From: UBA5109 sp964606735
GTDB taxonomy: Bacteria > Pseudomonadota > Gammaproteobacteria > Pseudomonadales > Pseudohongiellaceae
DNA: 64,000 bases
Direction of reading: 5' to 3'
NCBI GenBank assembly: GCA_964606735.1
Contig: CAZSHI010000006.1
Coordinates: 1 to 64,000 of the forward strand
The position numbers and the translations under genes were made by a program. Every line of letters begins with the position of its first letter. Position 1 is the first letter of the stretch. Below the pieces are notes generated by a model that saw only the letters and a program-made list of their open reading frames with translations, was not told the origin of the DNA and did not search any database. Below are positions 37,356 to 46,701 of this stretch, piece after piece.

Positions 37356-37485
37356 TCAGAACCCAAGCCTTTTTGGAAACACACCGGATTGGACACCTCA
37401 GGCATAAATATCCATGGTATATTGCCTATAAGGCTTTTATACTTTCGAATCTGTTTTACCAACCAAGCAAGTGGCTTATTAGCTT

Positions 37486-38244
37486 ATGACTTATTGTGTC
37501 GCCATATCCGTCAACTCCGGAATGGTGTTCTGCTCTGATTCCAGAACCAACGCTGGCGCTGACCAGGCCAGCACTTACAGCAAGATGTTTCGTTTCGAAC
37601 TGGGGCCAGAGCGCCAGTTTATGGTCCTGACTGCCGGAAATCTGGCGACTACTCAGGCCACCATGCACCAGATGAAAAAGGATATTAAGCAAAACGCAGC
37701 GCTCAGCCTGAACACGGTCGAATCGCTCAGTGAAGCTGCTGATTATCTGGGCGATGTCAGTCGCGCACAACAGGAAAAGCACGGCACCAGTGGGCCCACC
37801 TTTGAAGCCAGCTTCCTGCTAGGCGGACAAATCATGGGAAGCTCACATCGCCTGATGCTGATCTATCCGGAGGGCAATCACATTACCACCTCCAAGAACA
37901 ACCCTTACCTGCAAATTGGCGAGAGTAAATACGGCAAGCCCATTCTCGATCGCATCATCAACCCGGATACCAGTCTGGAAACTGCAGCCTTGTGCGCCCT
38001 GGTTTCCATGGATTCCACCATGCGAAGCAACGTGACAGTCGGACCGCCCATTGAAGTCCAGTTGTATCATGCCAATTCTTTCCTAATGCAGCCCTACCAC
38101 CGGTTTGAAGAAGACAGTGAATTTCTACGTGAACTGAAAAAAGCCTGGGACAAACGCCTGAAAGAAGCCTTTCATCAATTGCCTCCGCTTAGCTGGGCAT
38201 CAAACTGGGATAACTCATCTGACAGTTCAAATGTGAACTATTAG
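37486..38244 (+). CDS. Anbu, proteasome-type peptidase, Thr-nucleophile copy
   Basis: Anbu (COG3484) is a bacterial relative of proteasome beta and HslV subunits that assembles into open or spiral rings. The 252-residue protein starts Met-Thr, so initiator-Met removal would expose Thr as the Ntn nucleophile. The other catalytic residues are present: the Asp in CSDSRTNAG and the Lys in TYSKMF. The SFLLGGQI, LQIGESKYGKPILDRII and LCALVSMDSTM blocks are family-specific, as is the C-terminal PPLSWASNW. No propeptide is encoded. It is followed at 36 bases by the transglutaminase gene, its usual partner. The start has only a weak Shine-Dalgarno sequence. Confidence 0.93.
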   Translation: MTYCVAISVNSGMVFCSDSRTNAGADQASTYSKMFRFELGPERQFMVLTAGNLATTQATMHQMKKDIKQNAALSLNTVESLSEAADYLGDVSRAQQEKHGTSGPTFEASFLLGGQIMGSSHRLMLIYPEGNHITTSKNNPYLQIGESKYGKPILDRIINPDTSLETAALCALVSMDSTMRSNVTVGPPIEVQLYHANSFLMQPYHRFEEDSEFLRELKKAWDKRLKEAFHQLPPLSWASNWDNSSDSSNVNY

Positions 38245-38280
38245 ACAATCACCTGCTATTTTCGCAGAACGGCACCAAGC

Positions 38281-41200
38281 ATGACCATTAAAGTTGCCAT
38301 ACAACATCACACGGCCTATCAATTTGATAAGCCTGTTGCCATTCTCCCCCACGTACTGAGGCTCAGGCCGGCACCTCATTGCCGCATGCCGATCCATTCA
38401 TATTCACTTAAAGTGGAGCCAGAGCAACATTTCATCAACTGGCAGCAGGATCCCTTTGCCAATTACCTGGCACGACTGGTTTTTCCGGAAAAATCTCGAC
38501 GACTTTCATTTGATGTAGAAGTGATTGTCGATATGACGGTGATTAACCCCTTTGACTTTTTTCTTGATGAAGGCGTTGATAGCTATCCCTTCAAATATGA
38601 AAAACAGTTAAAAAAAGACCTGGCACCTTATCTACAAATTGCAGAAAAAGGTCCAATTCTCATGCAATGGCTGAAGAAGATTGATCGCTCCAAAAAAAGC
38701 ACGATCAACTTTCTGGTTGAAATCAACCAGATGCTACAAAGTGAAATTGGCTACCTGATTCGCATGCAACCTGGGGTGCAGAGCTGCGATGATACGCTTA
38801 AATTGAAATCAGGCTCCTGTCGTGACAGTGGCTGGCTCTTAGTACAGATTTTGCGTCACCTCGGTCTGGCTGCACGTTTCGTCTCTGGATACCTGGTACA
38901 ACTGGCGCCCGACCAGAAAGCCTTGGACGGGCCGAGCGGCCCCGAAAAAGATTTCACTGATTTGCATGCCTGGGCTGAAGTATACATTCCAGGTGCTGGT
39001 TGGATTGGACTGGACCCCACATCAGGACTCTTTGCCGGCGAAGGCCATATCCCGCTTGCCTGTACCCCCGAGCCTCAGAGTGCTGCACCGGTTACCGGCG
39101 CAACCGAACCCTGTCAGGTTGAGTTCGAATACAGTAACCAGGTTACCCGCATTCATGAAGACCCTCGGGTGACCAAGCCCTATTCCGACATGCAATGGAA
39201 ACGGATAGACAAGCTCGGTAAAAAAGTCGATCAGGAGTTGAAGAAGAACAAGGTGGCGCTAACGATGGGTGGAGAACCCACTTTTGTCTCCATCGATGAC
39301 ATGGAAGGCGCGCAGTGGAACACAGAGGCACTGGGGCAGGACAAACTGAGACTGGCATCCAAATTACTGCAAGATCTTAAAGCAGAGTATGCTCCACAGG
39401 GATATGTACACCATGGTCAGGGTAAATGGTACCCCGGCGAACAACTGCCGCGCTGGGCACTCGGTATTTACTGGCGCAGTGATGAAAAACCGCTATGGCA
39501 TGATCCTCTTTTACTGGCCAGTCCGCAGGATGACAGCAAGGTGCACGCAACATCATCACAAAAATTTATTCAGGCACTGTCTGCAGAACTAGGCCTGGAT
39601 AAGCGTTTCATCCTGCCTGCCTACGAAGACCAGGCCTATTACCTTCACAAGGAAGGCGAACTGCCCAAAAACGTCAAAGTCAGCGATAACAAATTAAAAG
39701 ATCCAATAGAACGGCAAAGGCTGCGCAAGGTCTTCGACCAGGGGCTGAGCAGTAAAACTGGTTATGTGCTGCCACTGGCCTGGCAAGGTGAAGAAGACAG
39801 TGGCCAGTGGATAAGTAGTCGCTGGCAGTTCAAACGCGGTAAATTATTTCTGGTGCCCGGTGACTCCTCAATGGGCTATCGCCTACCCCTTAACAGCCTG
39901 CCCTGGGAAGTAGAGAGAGATTATGATTTCAACGTTGATCCCTTTGCTGAACGTAAGCCTCTGGGCTACCCCCTGAACAAAAAAGCTGGCAAAACGGCAA
40001 GCAAGAAAAAAACCTATACCGAAAAAATCATACACACGGCTCTTTGTGCTGAAGTGAGAGATAGCAAGCTCTATCTCTTCATGCCACCGTTAAGCCAGCT
40101 GGAACAATATCTCACTTTGCTAGCGCTGATCGAAAAAACAGCCGCTGCATTAAAGTTACCGGTAATTCTGGAAGGTTATGAGCCTCCCCGCGATACCCGA
40201 CTTAAAAAATTAATGATTACACCTGACCCCGGTGTTATAGAAGTCAATATTCACCCTTCCTCTTCCTGGCAAGAATTGAGTGCCATTACCAAGAAGCTTT
40301 ATGAGAGCGCAAGAAAAACACGACTGGGTACGGAAAAGTTTATGCTGGATGGCAAACATACTGGTACCGGCGGCGGCAACCATGTCACTCTGGGGGGAGC
40401 CCAAGCAGCTGACAGCCCTTTTTTGAAAAAACCTCATCTGCTCGCTTCAATGTTACGTTACTGGCAGAATCATCCCAGCCTTTCCTATCTGTTTTCCGGC
40501 CAGTTTATCGGGCCAACCAGCCAGGCACCCCGCGTTGATGAAGCGCGTGATGATAACCTTTATGAACTGGAAATAGCCTTGCAGCAACTGCCCAAAGGTG
40601 AAACTGACCAACCCTGGATCATAGACCGTATCCTGCGGAATTTTCTGGTCGATCTGACTGGCAACACGCACCGGGCTGAGTTCTGCATCGATAAACTCTA
40701 TGCCCCAGGTAGCAGCACAGGCCGACTGGGACTGGTAGAGTTCCGGAATTTTGAAATGCCTCCACACTGGCAAATGAGTCTGGTTCAAATGCTGCTCTTG
40801 CGTGCACTGGTCGCAAAATTTTCTGCAAAACCCTATAGCAGCGCCCTCATCAGCTGGGGCAATCAGCTGCATGATCGCTTCATGCTGCCCTACCATATCT
40901 GGCACGACATGCGCTGGGTGGTAGATGACCTGAACAGCGCCGGCCTGGATTTTGAGCTCGACTGGTTACTGCCCTTCAAGGAATTTCGTTTCCCCCATTT
41001 TGGCCGCGTTCATGTCGCCGGTTTGCAGATTGATGTGCACGGTGCAATCGAGCCCTGGCATGTACTCGGCGAGGAAGCCTCAGCGCAAAGTACGTCGCGT
41101 TATGTTGACTCTTCGGTGGAACGACTACAGATAACGGTACAGGGCATGAGCGGAGAACGACTGGCCCTGTCCTGCAATGGCCGACAGATTCCCCTGCAGC

Positions 41201-41535
41201 CGACTGACCGTGAAGGCGAGTTTGTTGGCGGGATCCGTTACAAGGCCTGGGCACCACCTTCTGCCCTGCACCCCAGCATCAAGGTGCATACACCGCTGGT
41301 AATCGATGTGGTGGACACCCTCAATCATCGTTCGCTGGGGGGATGTCAGTATCATGTTTCCCACCCAGGTGGTCGAAATTACGACACCTTCCCAGTCAAC
41401 GCCAATGAAGCAGAAGCCCGTCGTGTCGCCCGGTTCATGTCTCACGGACACAAACAGGGGCGCTTTAAACTGCGAACCGAAGCACCCTTCCGGGAACTTC
41501 CCTGCACCCTGGATTTGCGCTATCTGGACCTGTAG
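38281..41535 (+). CDS. Transglutaminase-like protein with C-terminal DUF2126
   Basis: This 1084-residue protein is a standard partner of Anbu. Residues 1-90 form the bacterial transglutaminase N-terminal beta domain; the papain-like transglutaminase core follows with Cys180 (KSGSCRDSGW), His229 (DLHAWAEV) and Asp245 (LDPTSG) as triad. From about 315 to the end is DUF2126, a long region with an early LTMGGEPTFVS motif, a GTGGGNHVTLGG motif and the NTHRAEFCIDKLY segment, suggestive of an ATP-dependent ligase-like fold. No signal peptide is present. In known neighbourhoods it works with alpha-E and ATP-grasp proteins, whose genes here are 6 kb further on; amide-bond making or breaking on peptides is the likely chemistry. 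Confidence 0.93.
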   Translation: MTIKVAIQHHTAYQFDKPVAILPHVLRLRPAPHCRMPIHSYSLKVEPEQHFINWQQDPFANYLARLVFPEKSRRLSFDVEVIVDMTVINPFDFFLDEGVDSYPFKYEKQLKKDLAPYLQIAEKGPILMQWLKKIDRSKKSTINFLVEINQMLQSEIGYLIRMQPGVQSCDDTLKLKSGSCRDSGWLLVQILRHLGLAARFVSGYLVQLAPDQKALDGPSGPEKDFTDLHAWAEVYIPGAGWIGLDPTSGLFAGEGHIPLACTPEPQSAAPVTGATEPCQVEFEYSNQVTRIHEDPRVTKPYSDMQWKRIDKLGKKVDQELKKNKVALTMGGEPTFVSIDDMEGAQWNTEALGQDKLRLASKLLQDLKAEYAPQGYVHHGQGKWYPGEQLPRWALGIYWRSDEKPLWHDPLLLASPQDDSKVHATSSQKFIQALSAELGLDKRFILPAYEDQAYYLHKEGELPKNVKVSDNKLKDPIERQRLRKVFDQGLSSKTGYVLPLAWQGEEDSGQWISSRWQFKRGKLFLVPGDSSMGYRLPLNSLPWEVERDYDFNVDPFAERKPLGYPLNKKAGKTASKKKTYTEKIIHTALCAEVRDSKLYLFMPPLSQLEQYLTLLALIEKTAAALKLPVILEGYEPPRDTRLKKLMITPDPGVIEVNIHPSSSWQELSAITKKLYESARKTRLGTEKFMLDGKHTGTGGGNHVTLGGAQAADSPFLKKPHLLASMLRYWQNHPSLSYLFSGQFIGPTSQAPRVDEARDDNLYELEIALQQLPKGETDQPWIIDRILRNFLVDLTGNTHRAEFCIDKLYAPGSSTGRLGLVEFRNFEMPPHWQMSLVQMLLLRALVAKFSAKPYSSALISWGNQLHDRFMLPYHIWHDMRWVVDDLNSAGLDFELDWLLPFKEFRFPHFGRVHVAGLQIDVHGAIEPWHVLGEEASAQSTSRYVDSSVERLQITVQGMSGERLALSCNGRQIPLQPTDREGEFVGGIRYKAWAPPSALHPSIKVHTPLVIDVVDTLNHRSLGGCQYHVSHPGGRNYDTFPVNANEAEARRVARFMSHGHKQGRFKLRTEAPFRELPCTLDLRYLDL

Positions 41536-41541
41536 GCAGGC

Positions 41542-42225
41542 TTAGCTGCGCCAGATCTGACTGAGTATGCGACCAGCTGCTTCACCGTCGCGGCGATAGG
41601 AATAGAAGTTTTCTTCATCACAATAGGTACACAGCCCGCCACCGCTAATATTGCCAGCTGACAGCCCCGCTGCCTGCAACCTGAGTCTGGCCAGTTGATA
41701 AAGATCCGCCTGCCATTTGCCAGCTTTAGCACCGACAGCAAAAGCCCCGGCAGTTGCTGCTTTTTGTGTGGCAGGCACCGCTTGCATGAAGGCACGGTAT
41801 ACATCCTCACCCACCTCAAAATGACAGGCTGCAATGGCAGGACCGAACCAGGCCAGAATATTACTACGTTGAGCGTCAAAGCACTCCAGGGTGTTCTCCA
41901 GAATACCGGCTGCCAGGCCACGCCAGCCGGCATGTGCAATAGCCAGTTCCAGTCCATCTTGTGAACAGAACAATACCGGCAGACAGTCCGCTGTGCGAAT
42001 GCTACAGACCACATTTTCCACTTGGGTATAAATCGCATCTGCCTCGGGCTGTTCATTCGCTGTAGACACTGATTCGAGTTTCAGCACTGCTGTCCCATGC
42101 ACCTGCTCAAGCTGCTGAACCGGCAATCCTGGCGGCTCTTCTGAGACTGAACCTTTGCTTTCTACCCGCGTATGGATATTGGAGGGCGCAGGCCAGTCAG
42201 CCTTGAGTAATTCAGACAAGGGCAT
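41542..42225 (-). CDS. pgeF: Peptidoglycan editing factor / laccase-domain protein
   Basis: PgeF (YfiH) is a cytoplasmic zinc-dependent hydrolase that edits wrongly amidated peptidoglycan precursors; the fold was once thought to be a laccase. In the 227 residues the metal ligands are in QVHGTAV (His), TADCLPVLF (Cys) and AHAGWRGLA (His). GGGLCTYCDEENFYSYRRDG at the C-terminus is also conserved. It is a little shorter than the usual 240-odd residues. The start overlaps the end of rluD by 14 bases, the normal rluD-pgeF arrangement. Downstream the expected clpB is displaced by the inserted Anbu and transglutaminase genes. Confidence 0.92.
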   Translation of the reverse strand: MPLSELLKADWPAPSNIHTRVESKGSVSEEPPGLPVQQLEQVHGTAVLKLESVSTANEQPEADAIYTQVENVVCSIRTADCLPVLFCSQDGLELAIAHAGWRGLAAGILENTLECFDAQRSNILAWFGPAIAACHFEVGEDVYRAFMQAVPATQKAATAGAFAVGAKAGKWQADLYQLARLRLQAAGLSAGNISGGGLCTYCDEENFYSYRRDGEAAGRILSQIWRS

Positions 42226-43171
42226 TGTCCTCCTCCAGTATGCTGATCAGTGACTGCATATCGTCCGGCAATTTTACTTCCCATTCCATGTACTGCGCTG
42301 TGGAGGGATGCATAAAACCGAGTTTCCAGGCATGCAGGGCCTGGCGCTTGAATGTTTTGAGGCACTCGATCAGTGCCGGACTGGCCGCTTTGGGAAGTTT
42401 CAGGCGCCCACCATAAAGCGGATCGCCGAGCAGCGGGTAACCCAGATGTGCCATATGGACTCTGATCTGATGGGTCCTGCCTGTTTCTAGCTTCACCTGC
42501 AGCAGACTGTGCGCCCGAAACTTTTTCAAAACCCGGTAATGCGTCACCGCATGTTTGCCTGCAGAACCACGAACGACTGCCCGTTTTTTACGCTGTACCG
42601 GATGCCGCCCAAGCGGCTCATCAACCTGCCCCCCGGCTGTGACCAGACCGCAGACCAGTGCCTGATACTCACGATTCAGCTCGCGCGCCTGTAAATCCGC
42701 GACCAGAGCCTGATGACTGCTGAGTGTCTTGGCAACCACCAGCAGACCTGTGGTGTCCTTGTCGAGCCGGTGAATAATGCCGGCACGTGGAATATTTGCC
42801 AGTTCCGGACAATGATGCAGCAAGGCATTGAGCAAGGTGCCGGAATGGTTTCCGGCAGCTGGATGTACCACAATCCCTGCTGCCTTATTCAACACCATGA
42901 TATCGGCATCCTCGAACACAATATCCAGCGGTAAAGCCTCAGCCTGCCATTCTTGCTGGGCTTCCAGTGTGGCATTGATACTGAGCTGCTCATCTCCCAG
43001 TAATTTCTGCTTGCTTTGACTTTTTTCTCCATTGACCAGCAGTTTTCCCTGCTTGATCCACTTTTGCAGACGGGCACGCGAATAATCCGGAAACAGTTCA
43101 GCTGCGACCTGGTCCAGCCTTGAGCCGGCCTGGTACTCATTTACTTGCGCTTCCAATGAAACCTTTTGCAT
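42212..43171 (-). CDS. rluD: 23S rRNA pseudouridine 1911/1915/1917 synthase
   Basis: RluD makes the three pseudouridines of helix 69 in 23S rRNA, needed for ribosome assembly. The 319 residues have an N-terminal S4 RNA-binding domain (AGSRLDQVAAELFPDYSRAR and following) and an RluA-type catalytic domain with HRLDKDTTG at 134-142, where Asp137 is the nucleophile, and RTHQIRVHMAHLG(Y)P. It is divergent from bamD and overlaps pgeF, the conserved gammaproteobacterial layout. The ribosome binding site is weak. Confidence 0.96.
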   Translation of the reverse strand: MQKVSLEAQVNEYQAGSRLDQVAAELFPDYSRARLQKWIKQGKLLVNGEKSQSKQKLLGDEQLSINATLEAQQEWQAEALPLDIVFEDADIMVLNKAAGIVVHPAAGNHSGTLLNALLHHCPELANIPRAGIIHRLDKDTTGLLVVAKTLSSHQALVADLQARELNREYQALVCGLVTAGGQVDEPLGRHPVQRKKRAVVRGSAGKHAVTHYRVLKKFRAHSLLQVKLETGRTHQIRVHMAHLGYPLLGDPLYGGRLKLPKAASPALIECLKTFKRQALHAWKLGFMHPSTAQYMEWEVKLPDDMQSLISILEEDNALV

Positions 43172-43315
43172 GCTTGTGTTGTCTTAGAGATAGATGAACT
43201 TATTGCCGCTACATAGTACACTGGGCAGCTTGAATGTGGTATTGAGCGGCCACACCAGAGTGCAGGCATTTAAGCAAAAAAAACTTGAAACGCGTAGCAA
43301 AGATTCTGAATTACT

Positions 43316-44326
43316 GTGAATAAACTCCTATTTAGTTTACTGGCATACAGCCTGATAACACTGACAGCCTGCAGCTCGGATGATGCCTTCGTCGGCTCAA
43401 CGGAAGAGTTCTACTTTACCGAAGCTGAAGAATCAATGCGCATGAATGACTGGCAGACGGCTATTAACCTTTTCCAGCAACTGGAAGCCCAGTTTCCGTT
43501 TGGCCAGTATGCCGCCCAGGCTCAGATAGAACTGGTCTATGCCTACTACATGGACGGTCAAGCAGAAGCTGCCCGGGCTGCCGCTGACCGCTTTATCCGG
43601 CTTTATCCCGACCATGAAAACATCGATTATGCCTATTACATGAAAGGCATGGCCTTCTACACGGAAGACGCCAGTTTTCTGGCCCGCTATCTGCCAACGG
43701 ATCCCAGCAAACGCGACCCTGGCAATGCCCGTGAATCGTTTACAGATTTCTCCATTTTGATTACCCGCTTCCCTGACAGCCCCTACTCGGCCGATGCCAG
43801 GGCCCGCATGATTTACCTGCGAAATCTACTGGCAGCTTATGAAATCAATGTCGCCGAGTTTTACATCCAGCGTCAGGCTTATCTGTCCGCCCTGAACCGC
43901 GCCAAATACGTTGTAGAAAACTACCAGCAGGCTCCGATCATGCCCCGTGCCCTGGAGATCATGGCAGAAATGTATTTGAGACTTGGCCTGGATGACCTGG
44001 CCGCCAACAGTGTGGAAATACTCAGAACTAATTTCCCGGACAATCAGCATCTGAACGATGAGGGCGATTTCATCGTGCCGACCCAGATCACAGATCCCTC
44101 CTTTTTGTATACCATGACCTTTGGTCTACTGGGCTCCAACAGACGTGATGCGCCTCTGGCGCCGACCCGTCGACCCAGTGACAATGAGGCACAGTTCAAC
44201 TTTGAAATTCAGCAACAACAACGCAGCCGCTCACTCCTGAATATCCTGACACTGGGCACCCTGGGAGACCCGGGCACTCGCAATCCCGTTGAAGAAATCG
44301 AAGAAATGGAGTCTGTTGAAAATTAA
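43316..44326 (+). CDS. bamD: Outer-membrane protein assembly factor BamD
   Basis: BamD is the essential lipoprotein of the BAM complex that inserts beta-barrel proteins in the outer membrane. The signal peptide ends in a lipobox LTAC with Cys19. The mature part contains five TPR-like repeats, including QTAINLFQQLEAQFPFGQYA, YYMKGMAFYTED and RDPGNARESFTDFSILITRFP, all close to E. coli BamD (ComL/YfiO). At 336 residues it is about 90 longer than E. coli BamD; the extra part is a C-terminal tail from about 245, low in complexity and rich in Arg, Gln and Glu. The start is GTG. Confidence 0.95.
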   Translation: MNKLLFSLLAYSLITLTACSSDDAFVGSTEEFYFTEAEESMRMNDWQTAINLFQQLEAQFPFGQYAAQAQIELVYAYYMDGQAEAARAAADRFIRLYPDHENIDYAYYMKGMAFYTEDASFLARYLPTDPSKRDPGNARESFTDFSILITRFPDSPYSADARARMIYLRNLLAAYEINVAEFYIQRQAYLSALNRAKYVVENYQQAPIMPRALEIMAEMYLRLGLDDLAANSVEILRTNFPDNQHLNDEGDFIVPTQITDPSFLYTMTFGLLGSNRRDAPLAPTRRPSDNEAQFNFEIQQQQRSRSLLNILTLGTLGDPGTRNPVEEIEEMESVEN

Positions 44327-44327
44327 A

Positions 44328-44345
44328 ACTACCGGTCCCGGTAGT
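44328..44345. terminator. Terminator hairpin shared by bamD and the convergent symporter gene
   Basis: A perfect 8-bp stem ACTACCGG / CCGGTAGT closes on a 2-base loop, one base after the bamD stop codon. On the minus strand it contains the symporter stop codon itself (TAG in CGGTAGT) and runs into TTTTAATTTT. The plus-strand T run is short (CTTTCC), so it is likely better for the symporter transcript. Confidence 0.65.
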
Positions 44346-45984
44346 CTTTCCAGTAGTCGCTAACCAGCTCCTTCATTTCACGCCTCATCAGCATAATGCC
44401 TAGCAGATTGGGCAGTGTCATCAGCACCACAGCCACCGCGGCAAAGTTCCAGACGATAGTGGTGTCAGTAAAGGAAGCGATGAAAAATGCAATGCAGTAA
44501 ATGATGCGGTAGGGCATGACAGCCCTGAATCCGAACAGGTAGATGATGGCTCTATCGCCGTAATAGGACCAGGCAATTGCCGTTGAAAAGGCAAACAGAA
44601 CCAGCGAAATCGATACAATATATTGGCCACTTTCACCCAGCAGGCCCATCCCGAAAGCCGCTGTTGTAAGCTCCGAAGAATGCAGCAGGGACAAACCCTG
44701 CAGACTAATCAGTGGATCCTGAATCTGACCACCTATAATCTCCAGTGAACCGGTGTACAGTCCGCCTTCACGATAAAAACGCACTGCTTCAGCAAAGGAG
44801 CGCGCATGAATAATCGTATATTGTGGGTTTTGCGCCTCGCCATTCAGAACATTCACAGTCCCCGTATACATCTGCACCTCATTCGAATTGTTGATGAGGT
44901 AATTCCCAATAATTTCACGATCTCCGCTGTCTGCTTCCTGATAGATTCCATCAAGAATCATCAAATCAGCTGAAGAAAACTCATTTTCGAATTTGCTCGT
45001 CCAGGCGCCGGAGGACAGAATTACCAGGCCGGTGATGGTGCAAATAATCAGAGTGTCGATAAATGGCTCCAACAGGGAGACCATTCCTTCAGACACATGC
45101 TCATCAGCTTTCGCCGAAGCATGCGCTATGGCTGCAGAACCCTGCCCCGCTTCATTGGAAAACAGTCCGCGGCCGACGCCACGGTTAAAGGCAAAGGCAA
45201 AGGTAGCACCCAAAAAGCCACCTGTAGCTGCTGTCCCGGAAAATGCATTCGTGAAGATACTCAAAAATGAAGGAATGATATTACCAAGATTAGTGATAAT
45301 GACAGCCAAGGCACCGAGTAAATACAGTGCAGCCATGCTCGGCACGATGGCTGCAGCGACATGCGAAATTCGTTTGATACCGCCAACAATAACCAGCCCC
45401 AGAAGCACGGCAAGTACTGCCCCGGTAATGATGGGTGTGATCCCGAAACTCGCCTGGACACTGATGGCGATGTTATTAATTTGCGGCAAATTGCCAGTGC
45501 CGAAGGAACAGATAACTGTAGCAATGGCAAAAAACATGGCCAGCCAGTGCATTTTCAGTCCGTGCTCCATGTAGTACATGGGGCCGCCAGCCATGGTGCC
45601 GTTGGCCGCTTTGACACGGTATTTATGTGAGAGGCTGACTTCAACCATTTTGGTTGCCATGCCCAGGAATGCCGTCATCCACATCCAGAACAGTGCCGCC
45701 GGTCCGCCGATATAAATGGCCAGACCAACACCACCAATATTGCCAGTCCCCACGGTACCGGACAGTGCCGTTGACAGTGCCTGAAAGTGAGTCGTATCAC
45801 CCGGATCATCGCTTTTCTCATATTTCCCACGCAAAACTGCCCAGGCATGGGTGAAAAATCGCAGCTGAGGAAAGCGCAGATATAGGGTAAAAAATAAACC
45901 AACACCTAGCAGAACGAAGGGAAACCAGGTAGAACTTCCAAGGTAACTATCAACTGTCAGTAAAAAAGAATTAAAGCCATCCAT
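44329..45984 (-). CDS. Alanine/glycine:cation symporter (AGCS family) with large insert
   Basis: AGCS carriers import alanine or glycine with Na+. The 551 residues include the family signatures GTVGTGNIGGVGLAIYIGGP, ATKMVEVSLSHKYR, GRGLFSNEAGQGSAAIAHA and FSTAIAWSYYGDRAI, with about ten to eleven helices. Between about 328 and 436 lies a hydrophilic insert of roughly 100 residues (starting TSKFENEFSSADLM, ending DPLISLQG) where relatives have a short loop; by topology it should face the periplasm. The insert has no recognisable domain, but it reads as ordinary coding sequence. It is transcribed divergently from the phosphoribosyltransferase gene, 50 bases apart. Confidence 0.9.
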   Translation of the reverse strand: MDGFNSFLLTVDSYLGSSTWFPFVLLGVGLFFTLYLRFPQLRFFTHAWAVLRGKYEKSDDPGDTTHFQALSTALSGTVGTGNIGGVGLAIYIGGPAALFWMWMTAFLGMATKMVEVSLSHKYRVKAANGTMAGGPMYYMEHGLKMHWLAMFFAIATVICSFGTGNLPQINNIAISVQASFGITPIITGAVLAVLLGLVIVGGIKRISHVAAAIVPSMAALYLLGALAVIITNLGNIIPSFLSIFTNAFSGTAATGGFLGATFAFAFNRGVGRGLFSNEAGQGSAAIAHASAKADEHVSEGMVSLLEPFIDTLIICTITGLVILSSGAWTSKFENEFSSADLMILDGIYQEADSGDREIIGNYLINNSNEVQMYTGTVNVLNGEAQNPQYTIIHARSFAEAVRFYREGGLYTGSLEIIGGQIQDPLISLQGLSLLHSSELTTAAFGMGLLGESGQYIVSISLVLFAFSTAIAWSYYGDRAIIYLFGFRAVMPYRIIYCIAFFIASFTDTTIVWNFAAVAVVLMTLPNLLGIMLMRREMKELVSDYWKDYRDR

Positions 45985-46034
45985 AGTCTACGCATGTTAT
46001 AACTTCACCTTCTCAAGCACAATCTGATAGACAC

Positions 46035-46610
46035 ATGCAAAAGCAATACATCAGTGCCGGCAGTCTGCTAAAAGATGCCTTTGAGCTGGCACTTCAAATT
46101 CTGGAAAGCCAGTTTGAACCTGACTTGATCATCGGAGTCTGGCGTGGTGGCACGCCAGTCGGCATTGCCATTCAGGAAGCGCTGGAATTCGCCGGCATTC
46201 ACAGTGACCATATTGCCATTCGCACCTCATCCTATACCAGCATCGGCAAGCGAACGCGGGTCAGCGTACACGGACTGGATTATCTGCGGCGCCATTTCAG
46301 CGCCAACGAGTCCCTCCTATTGGTGGACGATGTCTTCGATACCGGTCTGAGCCTGCAGCAGGTCATCCGGGAGCTTCGCGACATCTATCAGGATGACTTG
46401 CCACAAATCAAAATTGCCACGCCCTATTACAAACCCGCCAACAACCAGACCCGAAGGCAACCGGATTTTTACCTGCATGAAACCGATGACTGGCTGGTAT
46501 TTCCCCATGAATTGATTGGTCTGAGTGATGAGGAAATACTGCAGCACAAATCTGATATGGGAACTACCAGACAACGTCTCCTGCTGGCTCGCCGTCAACA
46601 TCATGCATGA
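46035..46610 (+). CDS. Phosphoribosyltransferase
   Basis: The PRPP-binding signature LLLVDDVFDTGLS and the upstream GVWRGGTPVGI loop mark this 191-residue cytoplasmic protein as a type I purine phosphoribosyltransferase, of the hypoxanthine/xanthine-guanine kind used to salvage bases. The C-terminal hood has the DWLVFPHEL motif. Exact base specificity is uncertain. It is transcribed in the same direction as the second Anbu gene, 91 bases before it, with a 9-bp hairpin (46609-46629) at its stop codon, so cotranscription is uncertain. Confidence 0.87.
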   Translation: MQKQYISAGSLLKDAFELALQILESQFEPDLIIGVWRGGTPVGIAIQEALEFAGIHSDHIAIRTSSYTSIGKRTRVSVHGLDYLRRHFSANESLLLVDDVFDTGLSLQQVIRELRDIYQDDLPQIKIATPYYKPANNQTRRQPDFYLHETDDWLVFPHELIGLSDEEILQHKSDMGTTRQRLLLARRQHHA

Positions 46611-46701
46611 GGCTGCTGACAGCAGCCTCCCTGTTCCGCTAGAATGCTAGCATTGATCCTGCGAGGTTTACCGGCTAGCTCTTTTTAGCAATGCCAATCT
46701 C

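Noticed and set aside
46609..46629. 9-bp hairpin GAGGCTGCT/AGCAGCCTC at the phosphoribosyltransferase stop codon
   Set aside because: Perfect stem but followed by CCTGTTCC instead of a T run, so not called as a Rho-independent terminator.
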